Assembly: GCA_016712665.1 (NCBI GenBank)
Contig: JADJQP010000008.1
Location: 1-64,000 of the forward strand
Length of the DNA: 64,000 nucleotides
Direction of reading: 5' to 3'
DNA from: Bacteroidota bacterium
GTDB lineage: Bacteria > Bacteroidota > Bacteroidia > Chitinophagales > Chitinophagaceae
This document shows, in pieces, positions 1 through 8,006 of the stretch. Both the position numbers and the translations under genes were made by a program. The notes beneath the pieces were generated by a model. The model had not been told where the DNA came from, did no database searches, and worked only from the letters and a program-made list of their open reading frames with translations. Positions within the stretch are counted from its first letter, which is position 1. The number at the start of each line of letters is the position of its first letter.

Positions 1-592
1 TATATATCAATGCCAACATCATTCGGTGCTTTGTATTGCTCAACGAATCCAACACCATTTTTACCTCCTCCTTGCTCAATACATTCGGCAATACCTTTTC
101 GCGTTTGGGTCTATGTATTAATTCCACATCAATGCTTCGGTGCTCAATCGTTGAAAAAAACTTTTTTACACCGCTCACTATTTGGTTTTGATAGGATGCC
201 GATAATTTTCGTTCCAAAATGAACTCATTGTTAAATCGAATCAAATCATCATTATCCAAATCTTCTACCGCCTTGTTATTGTAAAATGACAAGAAGGTTT
301 TCAACGCATCGGCATATACCTCCACCGATTGATCGCTCATTCGTCTCGAACGCATCCATAGAATGAAATCTTCAATTTTTTTAGCATGTAGCGGATTCAG
401 TATAAACCGGGGCTCTAGTTTAAATCGTTCCCGGTAGGCATCTGTATCCGGTAAATGCCAGGCCATCAATTTGTAACTCCATCGCGCTCCTTCAAGCTTT
501 TTGATGCGCTCTATGAGTTCTATACTTTTTTCAAAATAGACGGCAATTCTCTTTTCTTTTCTGTAGGTTACTATTTGTGCTTTCCATTTCAT
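1..592 (-). CDS. Tyrosine recombinase/integrase, N-terminal part (cut by window edge)
   Basis: Reading the minus strand from an ATG at 592 gives an open frame of about 197 codons that runs off the left edge without a stop. The first ~70 residues (start MKWKAQIVTYRKEKRIAVYF, with a conserved-looking W-x-L-P-D-T segment) look like the small N-terminal domain of Bacteroidota integrases. Residues ~75-165 look like the SAM-like core-binding domain of XerC/XerD-type recombinases, and the start of the catalytic domain (LSKEEVKMVLDSL) follows. The catalytic R-H-R-Y residues lie outside the window. It should cut and rejoin DNA at short specific sites, and its setting beside small accessory genes suggests an island or cassette array. 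It could be a phage-type or a chromosomal Xer-like enzyme; the visible part does not decide. Confidence 0.8.
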   Translation of the reverse strand, partial: MKWKAQIVTYRKEKRIAVYFEKSIELIERIKKLEGARWSYKLMAWHLPDTDAYRERFKLEPRFILNPLHAKKIEDFILWMRSRRMSDQSVEVYADALKTFLSFYNNKAVEDLDNDDLIRFNNEFILERKLSASYQNQIVSGVKKFFSTIEHRSIDVELIHRPKREKVLPNVLSKEEVKMVLDSLSNTKHRMMLALIY

Positions 593-1042
593 ATTGAATT
601 GTTTTTTTTAGTTTATACTGGTTCCATAAGTCCACTTGCTATTGTTTTTTTTTGTTTTAAAAATTGGCGAATCGAATAATAGCATATTCAAACTTATTTC
701 AAATTTTCAATATGCACAATAGATAACTTACAAACAGGGTTACTTAGTTTATAAACAGGGTGGTTTAGGCCATAACTGTATTTTTTGGATGACAGATTTT
801 ATCGTTTTTTTTATACCATAACGCGGTAGCTAACCACACGAAATAGATTTACAATTGCCATTTTTAGCATCGCTCTGATGCGATTTTGTTAGGTACTCAA
901 TTCAGCAAGAATGTCTATTTTCTCAGCGTAGTAAGCGCTTGGGTGAAATAGTACATAGTAATAAATTCACTACAATGCATGTGGTCTAAATGTCGCATTG
1001 ACTATTGTGGCACATAAGAATTGGTGGACCTTACGTCTGTAG
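593..1042. other. Non-coding stretch with attC-like palindromic segment
   Basis: I see no convincing gene here. Between about 816 and 894 lies a run with CATAACGCGG and AGCTAACC at one end and GTTAGGT at the other. A perfect small hairpin (GCATC...GATGC) sits just inside the right end, near 868-881. GTTAGGT fits the GTTRRRY core of integron attC sites, and on the opposite strand ACCTAAC fits RYYYAAC; the other end fits poorly. The neighbouring recombinase makes a recombination site plausible, but this rests on short motifs only. Confidence 0.3.
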
Positions 1043-1432
1043 TCACTTTATTTTGTAAAATACTATTTGGCCGGTTTTGAAATTCTGTATTTCGTCTTCA
1101 CTCGTTGAAATAAGTTCAGAGTAGCCGTCTAAGGTAAAATGGTACGAATCCTGCTTATTATAAACAACCTTGCCCTCGCCGGTTATTTTTCCTTTATAAC
1201 GTAGCAAGTAATTTTCATCAGGATAGATTATGATTTCTGTCCCTTTTTTATCGGAATAGGTTCCGGTCGATTTTTTTTTGTAAAGCCAAAATGAAAGCGT
1301 AGGAATCAAATAAAGAAATACTATGGAAATTACTATCAAAACAATGCCGTACATCCGAAGCTTTTTTTTGAGTAGAAACATACATCCGAACCCTAGAATC
1401 AAGTACAAAACGGTTATTGCGTATTCTTCCAT
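1043..1432 (-). CDS. Small two-TM membrane protein of unknown function
   Basis: A 129-residue protein I do not recognise. Residues ~5-20 and ~27-50 are two hydrophobic helices separated by a short basic loop (LLKKKLRMYG). The remaining ~75 residues are polar and look like a small beta-rich soluble domain. It is a single-gene unit in an accessory region, oriented toward the recombinase, with an attC-like stretch downstream, which fits a mobile cassette gene. The function is unknown. Confidence 0.6.
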   Translation of the reverse strand: MEEYAITVLYLILGFGCMFLLKKKLRMYGIVLIVISIVFLYLIPTLSFWLYKKKSTGTYSDKKGTEIIIYPDENYLLRYKGKITGEGKVVYNKQDSYHFTLDGYSELISTSEDEIQNFKTGQIVFYKIK

Positions 1433-1723
1433 AATTGCTATAATGTGTTATATGCAGTATTGCAAACTGCTCAACTAATTTACATAAAAGGGCTATATTT
1501 TTTTGTTGTTAAGTTCCCTAACTCTTTTGAAACAAGCTACAACGAAGATATGGCATTAAAAAGAGTTTTTTTTACATTGATTTTATATTTTTCTCCGTAA
1601 AATTTCCAACCCTCCTTTCGATAGTTTTGACTATTATTCTATTTTACTATTAATTTTAGCAAATTGATATTTTGAATGCGATTCCATTGCCTGACTTTTT
1701 CTTCATCAACATCGAAAATTTTG

Positions 1724-1731
1724 TATATTTG
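1724..1731 (+). promoter_or_regulatory. Bacteroidota -7 box (TATATTTG) within the 1433-1765 intergenic stretch
   Basis: TATATTTG matches the TAnnTTTG -7 element of Bacteroidota and lies 35 bases before the ATG at 1766. It supports that start over an in-frame ATG at 1676, which is upstream of the box. The rest of 1433-1765 is AT-rich and I see no gene in it. Confidence 0.5.
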
Positions 1732-1765
1732 TTTAATAGGTATTTATTGTTATAAATCAATTTTT

Positions 1766-2608
1766 ATGCGTTTAAAAACATCCATTCTTGTACTCTTGTT
1801 TTTTGCCATATTTGCGAATGCAAACGGACAGAATTTTATTAATGGTTCCTTTGAAACATGGGGTAATGCCAATACCTGTGAAATTAATAACAGTCCGGAT
1901 GGATGGATAGACTACTCCACAGGATGTTCTGAACTGGATGAAGCTAATTTTCCGCTATGTCCTTCCACCATTCCGGCAAATGCCTCTAATGGAAATATTT
2001 ATGCGCGAGCTTGTGCCGGGCCCGATTGGCAAGGTGGTGAAGGTGTGTATCAAAATATTTCAGGCTTAAATATTGGACAAGTATATACGTTCACTTTCGA
2101 CTATGCCGGTTCTAATTTGTATGGCGGAACAGATAGTTGTCGATGGAAGGTTTTTATAGATGATGTGAATATCGACCAAACTCCATTTTTCTCTTCTTCA
2201 AAAAATACATGGTCTATTTATTTAGTCAATTTTGTAGCTACGCAGACAACACATAAGATTGGAGTAAGAGCTTATTTTATTAATCCGAGTGTGACAGGCA
2301 GTGGAAGTGCAGGGCTCGACAATTTAATCTTAACCGGTTCCGGCGAAGAAACCGGACTAGCTGCAACTCTTCAGAATAGCAACATTGAAATGTATCCTAC
2401 CCTAATGGATCAGCATCTGCGCATCAAAACCAAAGATGATGATGAGCTTGAGATATTGCTGTATGATGTGAACGCAAACCTTCGAATGCGTGCGAAAAGT
2501 ATCGGAGATAGAACCCTGAATGTGGACGATTTACTTCCCGGAATTTATTTTTGCATTGTAATGCAAAAGGGAGTTGCTGTGGCACGACAAACTGTAATCA
2601 AAAAGTGA
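1766..2608 (+). CDS. Secreted protein with type IX secretion C-terminal sorting domain
   Basis: A 280-residue exported protein. It starts MRLKTSILVLLFFAIFANAN, a typical Sec signal peptide. I chose this ATG because it begins the signal peptide and follows a -7 box; the in-frame ATG at 1676 would add 30 residues before it. Residues ~20-190 form a Cys-containing beta-rich domain opening with NGSFETWG, as in carbohydrate-binding or lectin-like modules. The last ~75 residues, with a YPT motif, DVNANLRMR and an LPGIYFCIV strand, resemble the type A sorting domain that directs proteins through the type IX secretion system to the cell surface. The gene stands alone. It ends in TGA, which matters when judging in-frame TGA codons elsewhere. 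Confidence 0.75.
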   Translation: MRLKTSILVLLFFAIFANANGQNFINGSFETWGNANTCEINNSPDGWIDYSTGCSELDEANFPLCPSTIPANASNGNIYARACAGPDWQGGEGVYQNISGLNIGQVYTFTFDYAGSNLYGGTDSCRWKVFIDDVNIDQTPFFSSSKNTWSIYLVNFVATQTTHKIGVRAYFINPSVTGSGSAGLDNLILTGSGEETGLAATLQNSNIEMYPTLMDQHLRIKTKDDDELEILLYDVNANLRMRAKSIGDRTLNVDDLLPGIYFCIVMQKGVAVARQTVIKK

Positions 2609-2744
2609 TACACGACTTAAAACGTTGTGGGAAATTACGTGAGCGCAAATAGATACGGTATCAACATTGGATGTTTTGGCTCCAAATTGCAATATGAGTA
2701 TTAAAATGTACTGTTACCTACGATTATTTAATTTTTTTCTTGAA

Positions 2745-4091
2745 CTAGGAAATGGTTTTATTTTCTTTCGCAAATTCGTTGCGTATCCCTTGCAGCAGTT
2801 GCTGTTTTCTGACCAGTTTCTCATTTCGTTGGATAGCTGCCAATGCACAGCTTCTCATAATATTGATAACAGATGCCCCTGTCACTTCATATTGATTGGC
2901 AATTGCTTCAAGGTCAATATCTGAATCAAGGGTAAGGGTACCCGAAAATGCATTTTTCCAAAGTTGATAACGTTGTTTTGGACCGGGAATTGTAAAATGG
3001 ATTATTGACTGGAATCGTCGTAAGAATGCTTCATCCATATTTGCCTTCATGGTAGAAGATGCGATTACCAGACCTGGATAATCTTCAATGCATTGACGCA
3101 GGTAGGTGATTTGTGCGTTGGAAAATCTATCTTTTGCATCCGGGATTTCTGTTCGCTTGCCAAATAAGGCATCTGCTTCATCAAATAGTAGAATCCAGTT
3201 GCGTTCTTGCGCTTTTTTGAAAAGAGCGGAAATGTTTTTTTTCGTTTCACTAAAATATTTTGAAACAATAAGAAGGGTATTGATTTTATACACCGTTCTG
3301 CCTGCGGTTTTGCCCAGTAGGGTGGTGGTAAGCGTTTTGCCGCAACCCGGGGGACCGTAGAAAAGGGCACGGTAGCCAGGTTTTATGGATTTTGAAAGCC
3401 CCCAATCATTCAGCAGGGTATCTTCATATTGCATCCAACTGTTGATTTCCATTACCTGATCGAGTATGTTTTCATCAAGCACTACATCATTCCAATCGAA
3501 TGGCGTGCTAATTTTTTGTGCCGTAAACAATAAATTAGTTTCATCCGGAATTTCTTTTCCGCTTACGAAATATTGATACCATTTATTGTTGAGTCCAAGA
3601 GTCGCACTTAGTATAGGTGCACCGGGTTCCGTCTCATTTACTAGCAGTACGTCGTCTTTCCGAAGAATATGATTGCTTGACAATATCTCCATTGCTTCTG
3701 TTCGCAGGGCTGAATGGACACTACCAAGCAGAAAACATAAGGTTTGGCCCGTTGGTAAAAAGCCGGAGTGCTTCGATATACATACACCGCCGAATTCTGA
3801 AAATCCTCTATCGTACAACTGATTTTTTGTAAAGAAAACATCCAACACTTCAGGCCTAAAGTGTGGCGCTATTGCCAATGCAAGGCCAAGTCTTGCATAT
3901 AAATTGAGGTCCCAGCATTTGATGGCTTGTGCATACGCGCTGTCTGAATCGTTCAAATCGGGGCAAGGTATCTCTAACCAATTCTGTTCATGCCCCTCTT
4001 GCATGAAATAGCTTTTGAGTACCTGGTCAATGACTGCAGACAATCAGTCCATTTCGTTCTGGAGTACTGTTATATTATTGGTTGGGTTCAT
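2745..4091 (-). CDS. AAA+ ATPase resembling contractile injection system ATPases, with in-frame TGA
   Basis: The likely start is the ATG at 4091. The frame reads 15 codons, meets TGA at 4044-4046, then continues in the same frame for 432 residues. The residue before the stop is Asp and the one after is Leu, and related proteins as I recall them have Trp there, so TGG to TGA is likely. Walker A (YGPPGCGKT) is near residue 245, Walker B (ILLFDEADALFG) near 300, and a sensor/Arg-finger region (MDEAFLRRFQS) near 350. The ~200-residue N-terminal domain plus one AAA+ module resembles ATPases encoded with extracellular contractile injection (Afp/PVC/MAC-like) clusters. No sheath, tube or baseplate gene is in the window, so it is an orphan here. 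A TTG at 4043 could restart translation after the stop. Confidence 0.7.
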
Positions 4092-4503
4092 GATATATTA
4101 TTATTAAAGTTGAATTTGTTATAAAGAAATATTGCTCGACAACAAGGTCACATGTGTTTGCTTTTGATTCTCCTAAATAGCCGTCAATTAGGCATTATGC
4201 GAGAAAATAATTGAAGGATTAATTTAAATTTGCGATCATGCTGTATAAAGAGAATTTAAATTGAATTTTTAAAGGTGAATCTTTCTTTGTTGCAGGTTTT
4301 GGATGAGATGGATTATTCTTATATTTTTTCACATTTAATGGCAAGAAATCGAGGAAATTTCCATTTTGTTGGATATAATTGACTTAGTGTTTTGGAAGGA
4401 AGGGGCTCCTCATCTTCTCTTCTGAATAATTGACAACCTCGTTGAATATTCCCAATAAAATGGCCAAAAATAAGGTGGGGGGGGTAATAATGGCCACAAA
4501 TAA
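4092..4503. other. Non-coding or degenerate stretch
   Basis: I see no intact gene. The stretch is AT-rich apart from a run of eight G at 4477-4484, which is unusual in this sequence. Short open pieces read on the plus strand near 4290-4380 but have neither a start nor recognisable similarity. Confidence 0.4.
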
Positions 4504-4791
4504 TTAATTTCGTTGCTCAAGTACCTTTTCTATTCTGGGCGTCCATAAAGTCATATTTGAAATTGCTAACGAAAATGTTTTACTATTTTTAGGAAACTCT
4601 TCAATTGAGGAATGCAAAATTAAATATTGACAATTACCATTCCTTGTATTTGCCTCATAAATAGACTTACTTCAGTTATGTGCAAACATTTCGCAATTTT
4701 CGGTTGCGCCCAATAAATCATAACATTTGTGTTTTGTTGTAGCTAATTCAAATCGTTGGAATAATAATTTCATCCATACTAATATCTTCAT
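4504..4791 (-). pseudogene. Possible small gene with internal TGA
   Basis: From an ATG at 4791 the minus strand reads 39 codons, then TGA at 4672-4674, then about 55 more codons in the same frame to TAA at 4504-4506. The second part (ending TLWTPRIEKVLEQRN) has protein-like composition. If the TGA replaced a Trp codon, this would be a ~95-residue protein. I do not recognise it, and it sits downstream of the broken TIR gene in the same direction. Chance open frame remains possible. Confidence 0.25.
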
Positions 4792-4827
4792 GGTTCTCCT
4801 TGTGCCATCCTACAAATTTTATCCCAT

Positions 4828-5783
4828 TCAAAGCCGTCTATTGTTTTTTGTTTTCCGCCTTTCATTTTGTTTGATTTTTTTTCGTAAGAGGTTTACCAAA
4901 TCACTGGCGACATGAAAGAAAGGATGCTCCGTTTTGTATTCTTCGATCATATGAATATTATTTTCAAGTGATTTCCCAACGGCTATTTTTGCATCCTCAC
5001 GACCGAAATTTGTAATAGTAAATCTAGACACAGGGGTATAATCAAAATTTGAATATTCAATTATAGTAGCCCCTGAATTCTGAAAGTGCAATACCTTGTC
5101 AATTAGTTTAGGTAGGCAAATAATTAAATCTCCTTTCGTTGCCTTATTCTTTAACATTAAAGTCATTTCCTCGTCATCTACCCAACTTAAATCTCTTGTA
5201 AATATTAATGTTCTACCACTTTCACTTATCCACTATACATGTAATCTCTTATCTCTCTTTTTAGTTCTTTTGCCTCTCTGTGCTAATTCTTTAATGCTCG
5301 ATGTTCATTTGATGTTTAATTAAATTATTAATTGCATCGAGTTTTAGCTTATCAACTCTATATTCAGCGAGATTATTTTTTTCTGTCGCAATTGAACACT
5401 CGGTGGTCGCTTTTTTGTTTATGGTCAGGTATATCATTAGGAATGGCTCCTGTAATGAGTAATGGAAAAGTTGGAATGCTGTTCCCCCAAGACGCGCCAA
5501 GTTCAAATAAAACATATTCCGATTCATCTACACTTTTACTAATTAATCCCAATACGATTTCTGCATTTTTTACTTCTTCCTTTAAAGTTTCAAAAATATT
5601 GCTTCCAACGGATAGGGCATGCGGTGGAAGTGAAGTACATCTTATATCGTGATTTTCTATTATAAAGGCACATTTGATTAATTTAACAAATAGATCAGCA
5701 ATAGGATTGTCTTTATGTCTGTGACTGATAAAAATTTTTTGACTATTTTTAGCTGGTTTTTTTCTTTTTAAAAAATCAAACAT
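4828..5783 (-). pseudogene. TIR-domain protein gene with several interruptions
   Basis: Residues 15-110 from the ATG at 5783 are a clear TIR domain: KIFISHRHKDNPIADLF at the start, then DIRCTSLP, and SEYVLFELGASWG, whose Glu is at the position of the catalytic Glu of NAD-cleaving TIR proteins. The frame shifts near 5415-5430, and the reading continues as TINKKATTECSIATEKNN to a stop at 5291-5293. A further shift there leads into a basic linker (KELAQRGKRTKKRD), a TAG near 5232, and a C-terminal region through 4828 of about 130 residues with no family I can name. TIR proteins of this sub-type often act in anti-phage defence or NAD depletion. Three interruptions in under 1 kb is more than elsewhere in the window, so real decay is possible. 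Confidence 0.6.
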
Positions 5784-6147
5784 TGGAATTTTAGATATTT
5801 TTTTTTATTATTTTGCTTTTCATTTTATGATTGCAAGATACTAATTTTGATACTTAACTTGTACTTTTTTTCGCCGAGATTGTGCTATTTCTTGGATATT
5901 ACTTTTAGTTTTTGTCGTCGGAAAGGCCTTGTGGAGAGTCAACGGACCGCTTTATATGATTTTTAAAAGAATTAGGTCTTATGTTGCAGAAATCCCTTGT
6001 AAAATTCCGGGAAAATTACTGAATGAGAAATGAACACAATGATAGGAATGCCAATTTGTGCCTATAGCTACTACATGGCTGCCACCGACATGTTACCGGT
6101 AGTACAAACAAATTGTAATTATCTACCAAACTTTGCACTTTGAAAAT
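5784..6147. other. Intergenic stretch with a possible short coding remnant
   Basis: No complete gene is visible. On the plus strand from about 5880 to the TGA at 6031-6033 an open frame encodes a hydrophobic helix followed by a basic tail (GKALWRVNGPLYMIFKRIRS), which reads like the end of a small membrane protein. It lacks an ATG before the helix. The rest looks non-coding and leads into the purK promoter. Confidence 0.3.
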
Positions 6148-6155
6148 TATCTTTG
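6148..6155 (+). promoter_or_regulatory. -7 box (TATCTTTG) of purKE
   Basis: TATCTTTG matches TAnnTTTG and ends 9 bases before the ATG at 6165. Transcription would then start almost at the start codon, giving a very short or absent leader. It also argues against the TTG at 6153, which overlaps the box. Confidence 0.55.
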
Positions 6156-6164
6156 TGTCTTCGT

Positions 6165-7328
6165 ATGAGTAAGCAATCATTTTTTTCAGGGGGTAAAAAA
6201 TTAGGCATTTTAGGTGGCGGACAGTTGGGAAAAATGTTGTTGCAATGCAGCAATGTTTGGGATATTCATACCAAAGTGCTGGATCCTGACGCCGAAGCCG
6301 CCTCTCGATATACTTGTACAGAGTTTGTGCAAGGTAGCTTGCAGGATTTCGACACCGTTTATCAGTTTGGGAAAGACTGTGATGTGCTAACCATCGAAAT
6401 TGAACATGTGAATGTAGAAGCCTTAAAAAAACTGGAAAGCGAAGGCGTTTCCGTGCATCCGAAGCCGGCTTCGTTGGAAACCATTCAAGACAAGGGCCTG
6501 CAAAAGATTTTTTTTACGGCCAATCAATTACCTACCTCCGATTTCCTGCTTTTTGAAAATAAGATGGAAGTACTCGATGCTTTACAGAGAGGCACTATTA
6601 AAATTCCGTTTGTCCAAAAAACAAGAAAGGCAGGCTATGATGGCAGGGGCGTACTTATTGTAAATGAGGAGAAGGATCTCGAACAGCTTTTTGATACCCC
6701 TTCTCTGGTGGAAGATAAGGTGGAACTGCTTCATGAAATTGCTGTAATTGCCGTGCGAAATGAACAGGGTGAAATCAAATGTTTTGATCCGGTACTAATG
6801 GATTTTCATGCCGGTGCCAATATGCTCGACCTATTATTATTTCCCGCACCCCTTGAAGACGACCTCTGCCAGCAGGCAAAAGCAATAGCCCAAACGCTTA
6901 TTGAGAAATTCGAAATTTGTGGCTTACTGGCCGTAGAATTTCTCATCAATCCCCAAGGAAAAATCTTTATTAATGAGGTAGCGCCGCGACCACACAATAG
7001 TGGACACCAAACAATAGAAAGTTGCTATTCGTCTCAGTATCAACAACATATAAGAGGTATTTTAAGTTTGCCTTTAGGTAGTACCGAGCTAATTTTGCCA
7101 TCTGCCATGGTCAATTTGCTGGGCGCCGAAGGGCATACCGGTCCGGTGAAATACGAAGGATTAGAGGACTGCCTGAGCAAGGAAGGTGTGGCTGTTCACC
7201 TATACGGAAAAAAAATCAGTAAACCTTTTCGGAAAATGGGACATGTTACCGTCACCAACAAAGATATTAATCAAGCCAAAAATATAGCCACATGGGTAAG
7301 ACAAACATTGCAAGTAAAAAGCCACTAG
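6165..7328 (+). CDS. purK: 5-(carboxyamino)imidazole ribonucleotide synthase PurK
   Basis: A 387-residue ATP-grasp enzyme that carboxylates aminoimidazole ribonucleotide with bicarbonate and ATP, the first half of the two-step AIR carboxylation in purine synthesis. The N-terminal KLGILGGGQLGKMLLQ is the PurK signature dinucleotide-like fold. The ATP-grasp core follows (KTRKAGYDGRGV near residue 155, AVEFLINPQGKIFINEVAPR near 260, then RPHNSGH), and the C-terminal domain keeps MVNLLG. The length is normal. It overlaps purE by 37 bases in another frame, so the two are translationally coupled and supply consecutive reactions. Confidence 0.95.
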   Translation: MSKQSFFSGGKKLGILGGGQLGKMLLQCSNVWDIHTKVLDPDAEAASRYTCTEFVQGSLQDFDTVYQFGKDCDVLTIEIEHVNVEALKKLESEGVSVHPKPASLETIQDKGLQKIFFTANQLPTSDFLLFENKMEVLDALQRGTIKIPFVQKTRKAGYDGRGVLIVNEEKDLEQLFDTPSLVEDKVELLHEIAVIAVRNEQGEIKCFDPVLMDFHAGANMLDLLLFPAPLEDDLCQQAKAIAQTLIEKFEICGLLAVEFLINPQGKIFINEVAPRPHNSGHQTIESCYSSQYQQHIRGILSLPLGSTELILPSAMVNLLGAEGHTGPVKYEGLEDCLSKEGVAVHLYGKKISKPFRKMGHVTVTNKDINQAKNIATWVRQTLQVKSH

Positions 7329-7807
7329 TTGGAATCATTATGGGGAGCGACAGCGACTGGAAAGTAATGAAAGACGCAGCCGATTTCCTGAAGCTATATG
7401 AAATCCCGTTTGAGTGCACCATAGTATCTGCACATCGCACGCCCAAACGGATGATGCAATATGCAAGCGATGCACATGTAAAAGGTCTTAAAGTGATTAT
7501 TGCTGGAGCGGGTGGGGCAGCCCATTTACCCGGAATGATAGCTAGTATTTCGCCACTACCTGTAATAGGGGTTCCGGTAAAATCAAGTAATTCCATCGAT
7601 GGCTGGGATTCTATTTTATCTATTTTACAAATGCCGAATGGGGTACCCGTTGCAACCGTAGCATTGAATGCCAGTAAAAATGCCGCCATCTTGGCCATGC
7701 AAATTTTAGCCAGCTCTGATGCCAAACTGCTAAAGCAATGCATTGCCTACAAACAAAGTCTGGAGGATGAGGTGATGAAAAAGGTGAAAACGTTTAAGGC
7801 TGAGTAA
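7292..7807 (+). CDS. purE: N5-carboxyaminoimidazole ribonucleotide mutase PurE (class I)
   Basis: A 171-residue protein that moves the carboxylate of N5-CAIR to C4, giving CAIR in de novo purine synthesis. The class I signature is intact: IIMGSDSDWKVM near residue 14, SAHRTPKRM near 45, and AGAGGAAHLPGMIA near 72 around the substrate pocket. It starts inside the end of purK. Pairing with purK fits class I PurE, which needs the PurK product. No interruption is visible. Confidence 0.95.
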   Translation: MGKTNIASKKPLVGIIMGSDSDWKVMKDAADFLKLYEIPFECTIVSAHRTPKRMMQYASDAHVKGLKVIIAGAGGAAHLPGMIASISPLPVIGVPVKSSNSIDGWDSILSILQMPNGVPVATVALNASKNAAILAMQILASSDAKLLKQCIAYKQSLEDEVMKKVKTFKAE

Positions 7808-8006
7808 AGAAGGACGGTCTCCGATAGTGAACAGGGACCACATCCAAAACGACCATTGAAACCCGATCGCATTTTTGTAGGCCTTGCTTCATTATTTTTT
7901 TTAAGCTAAATTTATAAGGCTGTGGTACTATGAATGAAAATCGTAAAATGATGAAGTAGGCAGTCTGACTCGTTGGTGCTAAGCAACAGATAAGCTATGC
8001 ATAATT

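Noticed and set aside
2745..4091. A complete contractile injection system
   Set aside because: Only the ATPase-like gene is present; neighbours are unrelated.
4477..4484. G8 run as a phase-variable switch
   Set aside because: It lies in no gene or recognisable promoter, so there is nothing for it to switch.
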